A stretch of DNA of 64,000 nt from Mactra quadrangularis (GCA_025267735.1 CM046309.1:32897202-32961201), one strand, 5' to 3'. Shown: positions 33,101-40,882, counted from the first letter of the stretch. The notes: generated from the letters alone by a model not told the origin. Made by a program: numbers and translations.

Positions 33101-34269
33101 TTTTGTATTCTTAGTTTTAGTGGTCGTCGTGGTAGTATGTGTATGCAGGTATGTTTGTACTAAGGCGATTAATATTTTGCACTCTGTACTGTCCTCAACC
33201 ACTGAAGACAGCATTTGCCAACTTAGTTGCCAATTTTATTCTTATTTTTTAATAAACTCTTAGTTATAAACTCACAGCTATTAAGAAGTATGACTTAATG
33301 TAAATCATTCGAAGTTATACCAAAAGCAGGAACCAAAAAAACCAAACCCATTCATCTCTAGCTTGTATATACTAGCCTTCTTCTGATTTACCCCCCGCTA
33401 AATTATTAGAATAAGCATCTTTGCTGTAAATAGTTTTAACTTTTGATAGTGTTAGAATTTTTAGGGACTGGATAGGCCACATGTTGTTTTCTTAATACAG
33501 GTTTTCAGTATTTAAAGAAGGAGCCTGGGCCCTTTTTATATGGCAGTTTTGGGGAAATTTTATTGCAATTTCATAGAAATCAAACCAAAGTAATCTCCAA
33601 TCTTGGGAAAAACTGCAAAATTTAAAAGAAATTTTAAGAGGGGAAGGCGACTGTAAACGGCCCCTGTTATATGAGGAAAACAAGTCTGTAATATGTCTTA
33701 TTATATAAAAACATGATAAAACGTGTCTTTTCTTTTGTAGACGTAAAAAGAGACGTCAAGCTGCGAATGACACAAAAGCCTCTTCAAAGCATGAACCTAA
33801 TAATGATTATGATATGGCTGACTATTCGCAATGTGCCACAGAACCAGCAAATAATGGTGAGCCTAGAAAACAACTTCATACAGAGAATGAATATTCTGTT
33901 GCTCATGATGTTAACATCGCCAATAATTCCGCTGCAGATGGCGGGGACATTTATAATCATTTAAATCAGGGTACAGTGAAACCAATCCAAGATGAAAATT
34001 ATTCCCATTTGCCAGCAATAAATCAAAACCAAGCATGCGCCATTGTCGATGAAACTTACTCACATTTAGCGAATCCCAATTCTAAACAAACGAAAGCAGC
34101 GTATATCACTGAAACAACGTATTCCCATGTACCATTTGTCAACAGAGGTGATAAAACTGCAACACAAGTAGGGGACGACGACTACGATGCTTTAAATTCT
34201 GCTTTAAATAAACCAGTGACTGGTAAATCTAAACCAAACATTCAGGATTCTGATTATGATCACTTTTGA
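11961..34269 (+). CDS. MAM-MAM-EGF transmembrane receptor with tyrosine-motif tail (5' incomplete)
   Basis: Nine exons join in perfect phase: 11961-12101, 13315-13571, 14929-15022, 15825-15908, 16309-16544, 23847-23934, 24837-25091, 33055-33148 and 33741-34269. They give 592 visible residues. In order: MAM1 (1-164), MAM2 (165-300), one six-cysteine EGF domain (302-333), a Ser/Thr-rich stalk (334-385), a transmembrane helix (394-416), the basic stop-transfer RRKKRR, and a 170-residue tail with Y488, Y504, Y523, Y544, Y565 and Y589, each followed by x-x-hydrophobic. MAM domains mediate adhesion or protein binding outside the cell; the tail suggests phosphotyrosine signalling. Both MAM domains share the same exon pattern (phases 1, 0, 1), consistent with domain duplication by exon shuffling. 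The first exon enters in phase 1, so an upstream signal-peptide exon is missing from this model. A possible poly(A) signal AATAAA is at 34654-34659. I cannot name an orthologue; exact exon use needs RNA. Confidence 0.88.
12444..12641. mobile_element. ~198-bp foldback, CGTGTTCAG family, copy 1
   Basis: Ends CCCGTGTTCAGTTACC and AGTTACTGAACACGGG are inverted. Subterminal AACGTTCCGTAACG and internal CAACTCAA / TTGAGTTG runs follow. Closely related to 42448-42641. Lies in the intron between receptor exons a and b. Confidence 0.85.
13180..13266. repeat. CGCA/CA-rich microsatellite in intron
   Basis: Irregular run of CGCACG, CACA and CCCGCAC units in the intron before MAM1 exon b. Simple sequence with alternating purine-pyrimidine stretches. 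Confidence 0.85.
13315..13571 (+). CDS. Receptor exon b: core of MAM1
   Basis: Acceptor TTTACTTTTTTAG and donor AAG|GTAAGT. It encodes GYYIYINSP, then ARLVSQTI, the conserved C-Y-x-V-x-F-x-Y strand (GCYKVQFRYRMYG) and W-x-P-A-x-V-x-F. This is the central MAM beta-sandwich. It ends in phase 0. Confidence 0.9.
14305..14846. mobile_element. ~540-bp foldback repeat with GCTCAC ends
   Basis: It begins TTTTATCGCTCACCTGAG and ends near CTAAAAGCTCACCATGAGC. The interior repeats a GTGACCTAG(C/T)TTTT module (about 14515 and 14647) and a CAAGCATnnTnnnCAAAGTTTGATGA-like module. I recall elements of this style as abundant in bivalves, but could not check. It lies in the intron before receptor exon c. Confidence 0.6.
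14929..15022 (+). CDS. Receptor exon c: end of MAM1
   Basis: Acceptor GTCTCTTCAG and donor G|GTATAT. It encodes FVIEATT and the MAM signature G-D-I-A-V-D-D-F ending in VTICP. It runs phase 0 to phase 1 and completes a domain of about 160 residues, the usual MAM length. Confidence 0.92.
15825..15908 (+). CDS. Receptor exon d: start of MAM2
   Basis: Acceptor TTTTCTTTTTAG and donor C|GTAAGT. It encodes DCNFTNTICGWDN and YNWAK, the opening Cys pair and W of a second MAM domain. It is symmetric phase 1 to 1, matching exon a. Confidence 0.88.
16309..16544 (+). CDS. Receptor exon e: core of MAM2, GC donor
   Basis: Acceptor ATTATATCTTAG. It encodes ALFKSALQLQGTYCISLVLD and LIVKLQEGEG, the central MAM strands. 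The exon must end at CAG|GCGAGT to keep phase 0 and match exon b, so the donor is GC rather than GT. The following 7.3-kb intron is full of transposons. Confidence 0.82.
16949..17125. mobile_element. Degenerate GGATCC-type DNA element, copy 1 of a direct pair
   Basis: It starts GGTCGGATCCAGAAGGG, then a G-run and GGGAGGGGTACCCCCTCCCG palindrome-like core, and continues into AGCACTTTAAAATGC and ATGAAGCTAAAA. The same order recurs at 17240-17410 with many substitutions. Confidence 0.6.
17240..17410. mobile_element. Degenerate GGATCC-type DNA element, copy 2
   Basis: It shares order and about 170 bp of similarity with 16949-17125, including GAGGGGTATCCCCTCCCG, CATGTCAAAGATGTAAATCT and AATGAAGCTAAAA. 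A CATTCTCG-type end follows at 17534 (possible decayed MITE, 17534-17571). Confidence 0.6.
18248..18317. mobile_element. 70-bp CATTCTCG-family MITE
   Basis: Inverted ends TATTCTAGTACCCAGAGG / CCTCTGGGTATGAGAATG. Flanks AGTGAGTCT (18239-18247) and AGTGAGTAT (18318-18326) are a 9-bp TSD with one mismatch, matching the TSD length of the 5552 copy. Confidence 0.88.
18420..19984. mobile_element. Pogo/Tigger-like non-autonomous element with TA flanks
   Basis: The ends CAGTAAAAGTTCG and the complement CAGTATAAGTTCATTCACTC are inverted, continuing with CTCGAA and GACCCGG modules on both sides. TA lies outside each end (18418-18419 and 19985-19986), as for Tc1/mariner-pogo elements. No DDE transposase frame remains. 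At 19563-19710 a TAACAAATCTATTGTTAAGC module is repeated three times with variation. Confidence 0.7.
18623..19352. mobile_element. 730-bp foldback with TA target duplication, nested
   Basis: Left TAGGTCGTTTGCGGTAAAGC and right complement TAGGTCGTTTGCGTTAATGC give inverted ends of about 30 bp, extending to GCTGGACCCCTA on both sides. TA flanks both ends. It sits inside the pogo-like element, so it is younger than that copy. No coding capacity. Confidence 0.82.
20771..22777. other. Intron sequence, no gene
   Basis: Part of the large receptor intron 16545-23846. A GGGGG...CCCCC element remnant lies at 21225-21290 (with AAATCCGGACC, related to the GGGGCGGATC repeats). GGAAAATTTA occurs twice at 22370-22402. 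No domain-bearing frame. Confidence 0.5.
22778..23010. repeat. Direct repeat copy 1, ending in a SINE scrap
   Basis: About 185 bp, from AACAGGAAAACGTTTTATAA through GCCGTGACAATCACATTGCT and CATTTCGCAGCAATTTTTTA, recurs at 23466-23650. At 22963-23010 GGGGAGGTTACACC and CCATGAAAATTTG match the SINE body seen at 40690-40720. Confidence 0.7.
23392..23465. mobile_element. 74-bp CATTCTCG-family MITE
   Basis: Inverted ends CATTCTCGTATCCCAAGG and CTCTGGGAACGAGAATG, with the middle palindrome GATTCTCGATCTAACTAGAG. Unlike its relatives it has no matching 9-bp flanks (GATCCAGAC versus TTACATTTG), so a flank was probably lost. Confidence 0.75.
23466..23650. repeat. Direct repeat copy 2
   Basis: Matches 22778-22967 in order (AACAGGAAAACTTTTTATAA, CATGACAATTCAATATAATG, TTTGCCGTGACAATCACTTT). 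It begins directly at the right end of the MITE 23392-23465. Confidence 0.7.
23847..23934 (+). CDS. Receptor exon f: end of MAM2
   Basis: Acceptor TGTATGTTTTAG and donor G|GTATAA. It encodes ILLDAHVDEGESNNIELYSI and the closing GPC of MAM2. It runs phase 0 to phase 1 like exon c. The acidic I-D-D signature of MAM1 is replaced by NNIELY, so MAM2 is the more divergent domain. Confidence 0.85.
24837..25091 (+). CDS. Receptor exon g: EGF domain and Ser/Thr stalk
   Basis: Acceptor TTTTTAATCGTAG and donor CAG|GTTCTG. The six cysteines have spacing C-x4-C-x5-C-x8-C-x1-C-x8-C, with the CSNGGTC and GFTGEHC motifs of a standard EGF domain; the calcium-binding consensus is absent. About 52 Ser/Thr-rich residues follow, likely an O-glycosylated stalk. 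It is symmetric phase 1 to 1. The reading frame runs on through the donor to a stop at about 25194, so intron retention would give a short hydrophobic C-terminus. The 3' part of this exon is duplicated at 30829. Confidence 0.9.
24897..25247. repeat. Tandem duplication copy 1, left part (exon g 3' half and intron)
   Basis: From GAGTGTATGGATGGCTTTAC to the intron GTATACATTATCGTG, this matches 30829-31184 with roughly 8% differences over the coding part. Its continuation (30588-30828) was separated from it by later insertions. Confidence 0.85.
25469..25676 (+). repeat. 5' LTR of the Gypsy element
   Basis: 208 bp, TG...CA ends. AATAAAG at about 25600 may be the poly(A) signal within the LTR. Differs from the 3' LTR at CTAC/CTAT and TTAACAC/TTACCAC near its end. 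Confidence 0.95.
25854..29801 (+). CDS. Gag-Pol polyprotein of the Gypsy element
   Basis: 1315 aa in one frame. Gag-like region 1-200; zinc-knuckle-like cysteines from C203 (CRNC, then CLFCNKKNHFECVC); aspartic protease with DTGSS at 305; reverse transcriptase with RICVDMRQPN, FSKLDLNKGYHQ and catalytic ISDD at 583-586; RNase H starting VVDASPVGLG with D732; integrase zinc motif H952-x3-H and CKSCIPC; integrase core D1016, D1071 and E1107 (D-x35-E spacing). The C-terminal GDKVLVKQ region is the usual small SH3-like end. The RT box has I-S in place of the common Y-x before DD; I recall this as normal in a clade of invertebrate Gypsy elements (K02A2.6-like). All catalytic residues seem intact, so the element may still be active. 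The ATG at 25854 is the first of the frame. Confidence 0.97.
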   Translation: MASGLPVFPTFIVTEPAADTRWKKWCGRLDNLLIGLDIKDVKRQRALLLHYAGEDVNDIFDTLDNTGDDYVTAKQKLTEYFSPKKCTEYEIFKFRQAKQEVSETIDTFHTRLRKLGENCGFSDISKEIKSQIVQGCISTRLRRKALRQDISLDDLIAEARSIELSDAHAREIENGSHNEVNKLNKPRKPKQIKSQNLKSKRKCRNCGFDYPHKDGSKCPAEGKSCLFCNKKNHFECVCRSKHKQKRQSHALERNQDNESNSNQDSDSDLSETFGLECTNMNVNVVSSRPKVNVKINGHKLNVLVDTGSSVNIMDEVTYNKFKCKPKLSPTKTKVYAYGASTVKLKGKFQATIETDDHITTAPVFVTQGSSGNLISYCTSVDLQLIPEINTLLSSKADDLCKTYKSVFTGIGKLKDTHVDLHIDTSVQPVTQPHRRIPFHLRKQVEMELKRLEELDIIEKVDGPTDWVSPIVAAPKPKSKHNEIRICVDMRQPNQAIKRTRHIIPTVDDMIVDLNGAKFFSKLDLNKGYHQLELSESSRNITTFTTHIGLRRYKRLSFGINSAAEIFQNALCTALEGLQGVRNISDDIIVFGATQNEHDKRLEATLKRLQDKGLTLNKRKCEFNKRKLEFFGYIFGENGLSADPKKCEVIKNTPPPSNVSEIRSFLAMTNYVSRFIPNYSTITEPLRSLTKKQVKWHWDKEQQIAFNKLKDSLSSETVVTYFDPNKETQIVVDASPVGLGAIMLQNGKVVSYASKSLTDVETRYSQTERENLAIVWAIEHWHIYLFGHPFVLISDAKALENIYTNPRSKPPARLERWRLRLQAYDFKVVYKPGESNMSDYLSRHPDSSTPDKISHSGIAEEYLSFMAHHDVPTAMTIDEIILETTKDNDLQAVIRNVLTESWNNSYTNKTLDTFSRCKNELTVVNLNNGQVLLHDTKLVIPTSLQNKVIAIAHEGHQGIVRTKQLLREKVYFPGIDKQVELACKSCIPCLASTNRNVPEPLKPSKMPDYAFQEVSLDFCGPFPDGKYLLVLIDDYSRFPFVEIVNSTSSKTVIPVLEKLFSTFGIPGTLKSDNGPPMNGSDFKSFMNLMGIKHRRITPLYPAANGEVERFMRTLGKTIRASRTLGSSWTKDLYNFLRNYRATPHSTTNVTPAELFFGRKINIKLPELSLNQNKTNLHKQAKRVDKQRKLKMKRYADNRRHAKPSSLRVGDKVLVKQNKQNKFSTPFDPRPLEIIAKKGNMITAQREDKQITRNSSHFKAIPNPPILPDTDDYDDINSPEINTSGQNLQSNKGRNNDTNLRRSSRERKTPEYLKDYV
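30325..30532 (+). repeat. 3' LTR of the Gypsy element
   Basis: 208 bp, preceded by the purine tract at 30315-30324 and followed by the CCCAC target duplication. Confidence 0.95.
30588..30828. repeat. Tandem duplication copy 1, right part
   Basis: GAGTTATAACTATACTTACA through GATATATTTTATTCTTTGAG to CCGTAATTAG recurs at 31638-31905. It originally followed 24897-25247 directly. The copy junction is at 30828/30829. Confidence 0.85.
30829..31184 (+). pseudogene. Partial duplicate of exon g (pseudo-exon)
   Basis: It copies exon g from the GAGTGTATG codon region onwards: ECMNGFTRKQC and the Ser/Thr stalk, with its donor CAG|GTTCTG. The first four EGF cysteines are missing, and TGA/TAG occur in the phase that a phase-1 donor upstream would impose, so it cannot splice in as a normal exon. 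Differences include GERE-type losses in the last EGF loop (TGEHC to TRKQC). It remains open over 115 codons only because it is young or by chance. Confidence 0.75.
31185..31637. mobile_element. 453-bp member of the CATTCTCG family with 9-bp TSD
   Basis: The left end CATTCTCGTACCAAGAGGTT and the right end GCCTCTCTGGGTACGAGAATA are inverted, like the short MITEs of the family. Flanks GTTATACCT (31176-31184) and GTTATAACT (31638-31646) give a 9-bp TSD with one mismatch. Unlike the short palindromes it has about 410 bp of interior, GC-rich at the right side and with CCAAGATGGCG near 31242. No transposase frame. Confidence 0.88.
31638..31905. repeat. Tandem duplication copy 2, right part
   Basis: Matches 30588-30828 (GACTATACTAAAGGGAC, GGACTTTGTTGCCAGT, ATTCTTTGAGCGATGACTGA, AAATCCGTAATTAG). 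After the match the sequence continues uniquely at TCCATC. Confidence 0.85.
32328..32350. other. Short perfect palindrome
   Basis: CTTACGATAA / TTATCGTAAG with a 3-base loop. A related CTTACGATAAC...TTCGTAAG pair lies at 32503-32527. Function unknown; possibly a small foldback remnant (32328-32530). Confidence 0.5.
32665..32937 (-). mobile_element. tRNA-derived SINE
   Basis: Read on the minus strand, it has the A-box-like GTGGTCCAGTGGTAGGAC and the B box GTTCGAATCCC in a tRNA-like head (32937-32860). A unique body and tail follow. It lies in the intron before the receptor TM exon. A functional tRNA is unlikely, since the arms do not close properly. Confidence 0.75.
33055..33148 (+). CDS. Receptor exon h: transmembrane helix
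   Basis: Acceptor TTTATATTTCAG and donor AG|GTATGT. It encodes ENGLSLQN, then a 23-residue hydrophobic helix (IIIISASGF to VCVC, with six consecutive Val) ending in Arg. Phase 1 to 2. Confidence 0.9.
33741..34269 (+). CDS. Receptor exon i: cytoplasmic tail and stop
   Basis: Acceptor TTTCTTTTGTAG, phase 2. It encodes RRKKRR just after the membrane, then a hydrophilic Asn/Asp-rich tail. Tyrosine motifs: YDMADYSQ (440, 445), YSVA (468), YNHL (488), YSHL (504), YSHL (523), YSHV (544), YDAL (565), YDHF (589). Acidic residues precede most of them. Stop TGA 34267-34269. Confidence 0.92.
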
Positions 34270-35090
34270 GTTTCATATGAAATTCGTACAAGTGCCTTTA
34301 TTTATAAAAGTGTATAAATCTACTTCTGATGATAAAAAGTTTGATAAAGGTTATTGGTATATTAAAGGGATATACAGGCAAACGACTGTGTCAAAAGTAT
34401 AGAACCAAGTTCAATCTTTAAAACAGTATTAAGAACGTAAGAAATCACATACTAATAGCATTTGTCACCTATAACATTCAAATTAACGAATTAAAACATG
34501 CGGCATACACATTGTTGAAAACGAAAGTAAGATACTAAGGGAATCACCAAGCTATTTATAGATTTGCTATATGTTGTACTTGCTGAAATTAAACATTTTC
34601 ATTGGTCGCTTCTTGTCTTTTCTAGTTAGGAAACACCTAAAATATTACGAGAAAATAAAGAAAAAAATAGCCAAGTAATATAACATCGGTCTGTTGCATT
34701 CAAAGTTATAAAAATAAAATTCAAAAACAGGAAATGTGAAGTTGAACTTTTACCTATATATCCTTTTAATGTCAAAAGGTTAAAGTTATTTATTTATGCA
34801 TCGGACACGCGGACATTACTTCCCAAACAGTTTTAAACTTGTAGAATGTATTTATTGATTTCATTTGTCGTAAAGTACATGTATTTCAATGATTTGTGAT
34901 GGTCAATTTTTAATATGTTGCCCGGATCAAATATGTCTGTTAAATCACAGAGATGTATTTTTACAAATATAAATAACATAGTGACTATTTGAATGTGTGA
35001 CTAATGTAGTATTACAAATTCATATTACAAAAACATCAGTTAAAGATTTAAACACTTATCCAATTTTTCAAAATGGCTGTTAGAAATTTG
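34270..35090. other. Receptor 3' UTR and flank
   Basis: AT-rich. AATAAA at 34654-34659 could end the receptor mRNA. No further gene recognised up to the LINE remnant. Confidence 0.5.
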
Positions 35091-35094
35091 ATTG

Positions 35095-36047
<953 letters not shown>

Positions 36048-36642
36048 TATTTTAGTTGCTTTTGCCGGCGATTGCTTTTGTAAATAATACTTACCAGTTT
36101 TTTACCAGTGTGTATCCCCTTATGAAATAATTTATTCAGAAACATTTCATTGAAACTTTTTATCTCTTTGAGTCTGGTTTAAGATTGTATCTTTAACTAT
36201 TTAACTATTTGATTTTAAGGTACTTGTGTATTTGTATGTGTCAATTATATTATTGTATTGCGTGAACGTCCACTAAATTGTAGTGAAATGATAGATAATA
36301 CACTTATAAAATTTAGTGGTCAAATTGCATCTGGGACGATGACAATGTCCTTGAACTTTTGCTTCATTTTACTCAGGATGGCACTCTGGCATGTGATAGT
36401 GGTATAACTCTGTTGTGCCATTTGTAGCTTCACAAAGAAACGGACTACATAGTAATAGACAGATCTCATATCATTAGCCGACGGCCCAAATTATACAGCA
36501 AAAAACGCAGAAGAAATTTTATTATTTTTTTATTTTATTTAAAATGTTCATACTGTTTTAAATATATATAATTATATACTGTTATGTTTTTTACTTAATA
36601 AACTTGAGACAAAATCATTTTGGAGTAACATCTTTGTATTGA

Positions 36643-36838
36643 ATTTATTTCTACGGTCATTCTCCCTCATACCACTGATTCTAAACCATATAGGGCAGTT
36701 GTCAGTAAATGAAAGAAGTATGCGCCTAGTAACTGTTTAACAGCTTTATCCAGATATCATGCCTATCTAGAAACGGTAAAAAAGTAGATTGACTGACCGC
36801 CGTGATGTGACCTCTACAATGGGTTGCTACGGCGTTAA
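36643..36838 (+). mobile_element. 5'-truncated SINE, family B
   Basis: It matches the body of the SINEs at 54320-54630 and 58569-58883: TTTCTACGGTCATTCTCCCT, ACCACTGATTCTAA, GGGCAGTTGTCAGT, GACTGACCGCCGT and the end ACGGCGTTAAA. The tRNA-like head is missing. Confidence 0.8.
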
Positions 36839-37139
36839 AGGGACTCATTCACAGATCACAACCTAAATATCAACTTTATCTAAATTGTATGTAAATATTT
36901 TTGGAACCAGGAAAGTATTGTTCTGATAATGACAATCTTAGTGCAAATTGACACACAACTACAAATGATGGTGTTTCTTGTAGTAAATATCTACCCCGTA
37001 TGTCGCGGTATAGACAATATGAGTGCATTTTTGTGACTTTTATTGTATATTTCTGTTACATATGGGTCCGTTTGTCTTAAAATAATAAGAATTAATTTTT
37101 GACACAATTACAGACACTGGATGGTACTAGTACCTTTAA
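36835..37139. repeat. Dispersed TTAA-ended element, copy 1
   Basis: Begins TTAAAGGGACTCATTCACAG and ends CTAGTACCTTTAA. It matches 41187-41531 over most of its length (AGTGCAAATTGACA, ACAACTACAAATGATG, GTTTGTCTTAAAATAATAA). It is inserted at, or fused to, the SINE end at 36835. Confidence 0.75.
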
Positions 37140-37301
37140 CCCAACCAAATGAGAAGCTCGATGGCTAAAAACCCTACTGCTAGAATTCTGAATCAAGTCA
37201 AACAATACAAAAATGAACATAGGTTCTACAAAGAATTTAGTGCCATAAATCTGATCAATAAACTAGTATACAGACAACGGTACAATACTCCTTATTTAGA
37301 C

Positions 37302-37798
37302 CAGGGATTTATATAACAGGGATTTGTAACGATAGTAAATGTAATAGATTTTCATCAAATTTCACTGTCGTCGCCATTATTTCGGCCAATACGGAAAACG
37401 AGAATAACAAGTTTAAATAAAGATATTCACATGAAATTTTTGTACCAGTACCATTCAAATTGACATTAATGTTAGGAAAAATATGTTTCTAGATGATTTT
37501 GAGGTAAATTACGCTCACAGACTGTTTCACAAAATGATGCATTTTCCCACCGATCTGCGATTTTAGCCCTATTTTACAATACCTAACGTCATATTTTTGG
37601 TCATAATTGCACAAGTTTTTGTAAAAAAACCTTCAGAAACATTCACAAATTGCATGGAAGACATGTAGAAAAACATAAATCAAGTTTTTTAAACTCTGGA
37701 ATAGTTTGTACAGCCTGCTTCGACCAGTTATAGACAGTGACGACCGAGAAAATTAAAAAAAGCACTTCGTAACAAATCCCTGTTATATATAATCCCTG
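37302..37798. mobile_element. 497-bp foldback element
   Basis: Left CAGGGATTTATATAACAGGG and right complement CAGGGATTATATATAACAGG are inverted for about 33 bp, extending to GATTTGTAACGA. Flanks TTTAGAC / TATAGAC suggest a 7-8-bp TSD with one mismatch. No coding capacity. Confidence 0.8.
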
Positions 37799-40612
37799 TA
37801 TAGACTCATGCCTTCATTGATAAATAAAACAAAATGACAACATGGTATACAGGGCACATACCTTATTAAAATGATAAAAAAGTAACCTAAAAATGATTAA
37901 ATATATAAAATATTTGTCAGAAAACCATTTTTATGAAATTTTGACGACGGATAAATAGAAAGTTACTTACATGTGTCAGAATGGTTCCAGCCCCCGCCAA
38001 CAACTGTATTCACGCAAGTAGCTCGATAGCAAAATGCCTACGTGAAAAATCAAAGCACAGAAGGCGCTGAATTTGTTTGGGTCTCGGAATATCAGAAAAG
38101 TGATCACAATAACAAAATATTCATTCTAATTTCCTGTTTCTTGCTCATTGTTCTCGTTTAGCTGCTGTAGTTGCGTCTGTTGTTTACAAAACATTTGTAC
38201 ACACGAGTTGATGAGGTCATACTCAATTTCGTAGCAAAGTAAACAACTTTCTTATGAAAGGTTCGAGATAAGGTGAGGTTCGAGAACAGGCGTTAATTAA
38301 TACGGTACCTCCTTTCTTTCTTCTCCGTGGGTTGTTCTGTTGACTCTTCAGCGTGGTTTGATCACGTGACAAATTGGATTTGTTATATAAACTAAACCAT
38401 AGACGAACGCCTTTTTATTGAAGAGTTCAAAATTGACGTGCGTTTAATCAAAATTATTTCAATATATTACCAGTAATTTGCGGAAATGTTACAGAATTGC
38501 ACAATATTAGAAATCTTCGACCAATCGGGAATTATATTTTCTTCTCTGAGCAGGTTTGAAAATTAATGCGCCTGTTTTTTGACAATTAATCTGGTTCCCT
38601 GTCCTATTATGGTTCGCAGGGGACCAGTCCATTTGACAATCTTCACGCAGTGATCTCCCCTGAATTTTTCGGCGTTAATGTCCATGTAAAGGGAAGTAAC
38701 CGCTACAAAAAGGGGACTACTTTGGGCATTTGCAATTAACAGCATTCGGGTCTTAAATTTCGCTACCATTATTTGTTTGGTCTGACGACCCAAACAAATA
38801 AAAACGAATGCAATTGGTCCATCAAAGGAATGACAGTTAGGTTATTTAGCTGTCTCATATGCCTCTGACTAATTGGGAATACACTTTATTAATCATTTTT
38901 CTATGGATCGGTAATAACAAACGCTTACAAGTTAAAGAACAAAGAAGCATTGTTAAGAAAGGGAAACAACTCCTGATAAAAATGGGCTTGACTAAATAAA
39001 ATTTATCTCCCTTGATCAACGACAAACTACAAAATAATGCAACTTGAAGAAACATACTCTATATTAAGTGGCAATCTTTTTGACAAAAAAGTATTATGAC
39101 CATAGTAACAGTTCAGTTCAAGGTGTGTACAGATTGCAATGAGAAGAATAGATTCTGCCTCTGATCATTTGAGCTTGAGCCAGAAGATATACCAGATTCT
39201 ACGTGTGTGATGGCGCAGCAACCAATTTACACCCTGGGTGAAGTAAATCATGCTAAAATGAGTGGTAAGGGAAAATACACGCAGCACTGCCTCTCATGGG
39301 GTTCGAAGCCGGGAACTTTCGATCCCGAATCGCCTCCTTCCAATTGACATTTACTCGTAGGTTTAATTACCAAATTCGAAATTCTAATAAACTTCGTAAA
39401 CTAACTACAAATCCAGTAGTTTCAATCCGCACTCAATGGACTCTGTATTTTGCCACGGAAATTTCTGTTGAGAAATAGTTATTTTTGCAGAAGCCTAAAA
39501 TACGAAATATTAAAAAATCCCGAGCATTCCGGTCTGTCCCGGGGTATTTTGATTTTCGATCACAGTGTTATACTTATACAGTTATACTAAACTAATATAA
39601 ATATATCGAAAGTCCATACGCACATGTCAGAGTGTTTGTTGGTAAATTAAATATAACTTAAAGCCCCAATATCAAATGTAACACCTTTTGGACTGCAAAG
39701 AAAATATACTTTTTATCTATTTAAAACACCTCTAATGAACAAGATTTTTTAATAAAATGCAAACATTGCTTGAATATGTTTATGTTATTTATAGCATTTC
39801 AAAGTGAAAGTAGATCGAAACTGAAAGTAGAATTTGGTTTTTAATACTTGAAACAATTGTTTTGATCACAGTATGTTAATATGACGTATTGTTATAAAAA
39901 CCAAACTGCCCTTAGTTACATAGTTAAGCTCTAAAATTATTTTGGATCAAATTTATTGAACATAAGCATTTAAATGAATATATTGTGCTCTTATTTATAC
40001 ATAAAAGTACCCGGCTTTTTTAAGAAATGGACACCTTGTAAAACTCAAATTTAGAAAGCAGAATGGTTTGAACAGTTTATTGAGTCTATAATGCATGTTA
40101 CGTTCAGTCTGATAAATTCATGATTGTAAAACAGTTTTCAAGTCTACTGTAGATTAATACATCTTTATATAGTGGCTTTAAGTATACGTGATATTGCTTC
40201 AAGATCATTTAGATACTTAAATTCTGAGAAAAAGTGATAAAGGGGTTCAAGTGTACTTATCAAGATCAGTAATTTACTGATGTATATTGTACAAATATCG
40301 AATGTTGTTGACTACTTATAACTGTCTCACGTACTAGAATATTAATAAAACAGTTCAAGGACGGCAAATTGAGGTGGTGGTAATGGACATTTTCGTTAAC
40401 CTAATTTATATGCATAACAATCAAAGGTTAACATTTTGTCCCTAAAATAAAGTCCTAAAAAGCGCGCATAGAATTTATTTGTGGTCAAATCTATAGTTAT
40501 TGAAACAAAAACAGTTGGGGAAATAAGTTGGGTTATTATTGTCAGATGACGATTCTCAAAATGACTTTAGGAAAGTTCATACGTTCATGTAAGACACAAA
40601 ACTGCATGCCAA
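37799..40612. other. No gene recognised
   Basis: Short frames only (up to 76 aa, 38563-38793 on the minus strand), without known domains. AT-rich, intergenic between the receptor and the ETS gene. Confidence 0.5.
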
Positions 40613-40882
40613 CCGGGGTCGATAGCGCAGTTGGTAACGCACCGGGATTTGGAATCTCGTGCCCGAGGGATGGCGGGTTCGAATCCCACCCGGGGAGGTT
40701 ATACCCTTCCATGAAAATTTGGCAATAATGTCGATTTTCCTCCATTAATTAGATAATATGGAGAAGTTTCCGGCCTTGTGGAAAGGTAGGTGAGTACTCG
40801 TTATAGACAATGGTCCAGGTGCGCTGGACGCTGTAAAATGACCTAAATTGTGTTGACACGGCGTTAAATCTAGTAAAAAATG
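40613..40882 (+). mobile_element. tRNA-derived SINE, family A
   Basis: The head has the A-box-like GATAGCGCAGTTGGTAACGC and the B box GGGTTCGAATCCC. The body TTCCATGAAAATTTGGCAAT is followed by CTTGTGGAAAGGTAGGTGAG and the end GTTGACACGGCGTTAAAT. Fragments of the same body are at 22963-23010 and 45030-45150. The variable region is too long for a working tRNA. Confidence 0.88.

Noticed and set aside
40613..40700. tRNA gene candidates at the SINE heads (also 32860-32937, 54560-54630, 58569-58640)
   Set aside because: A and B boxes are present, but arms do not pair into a cloverleaf and each continues into a SINE body.
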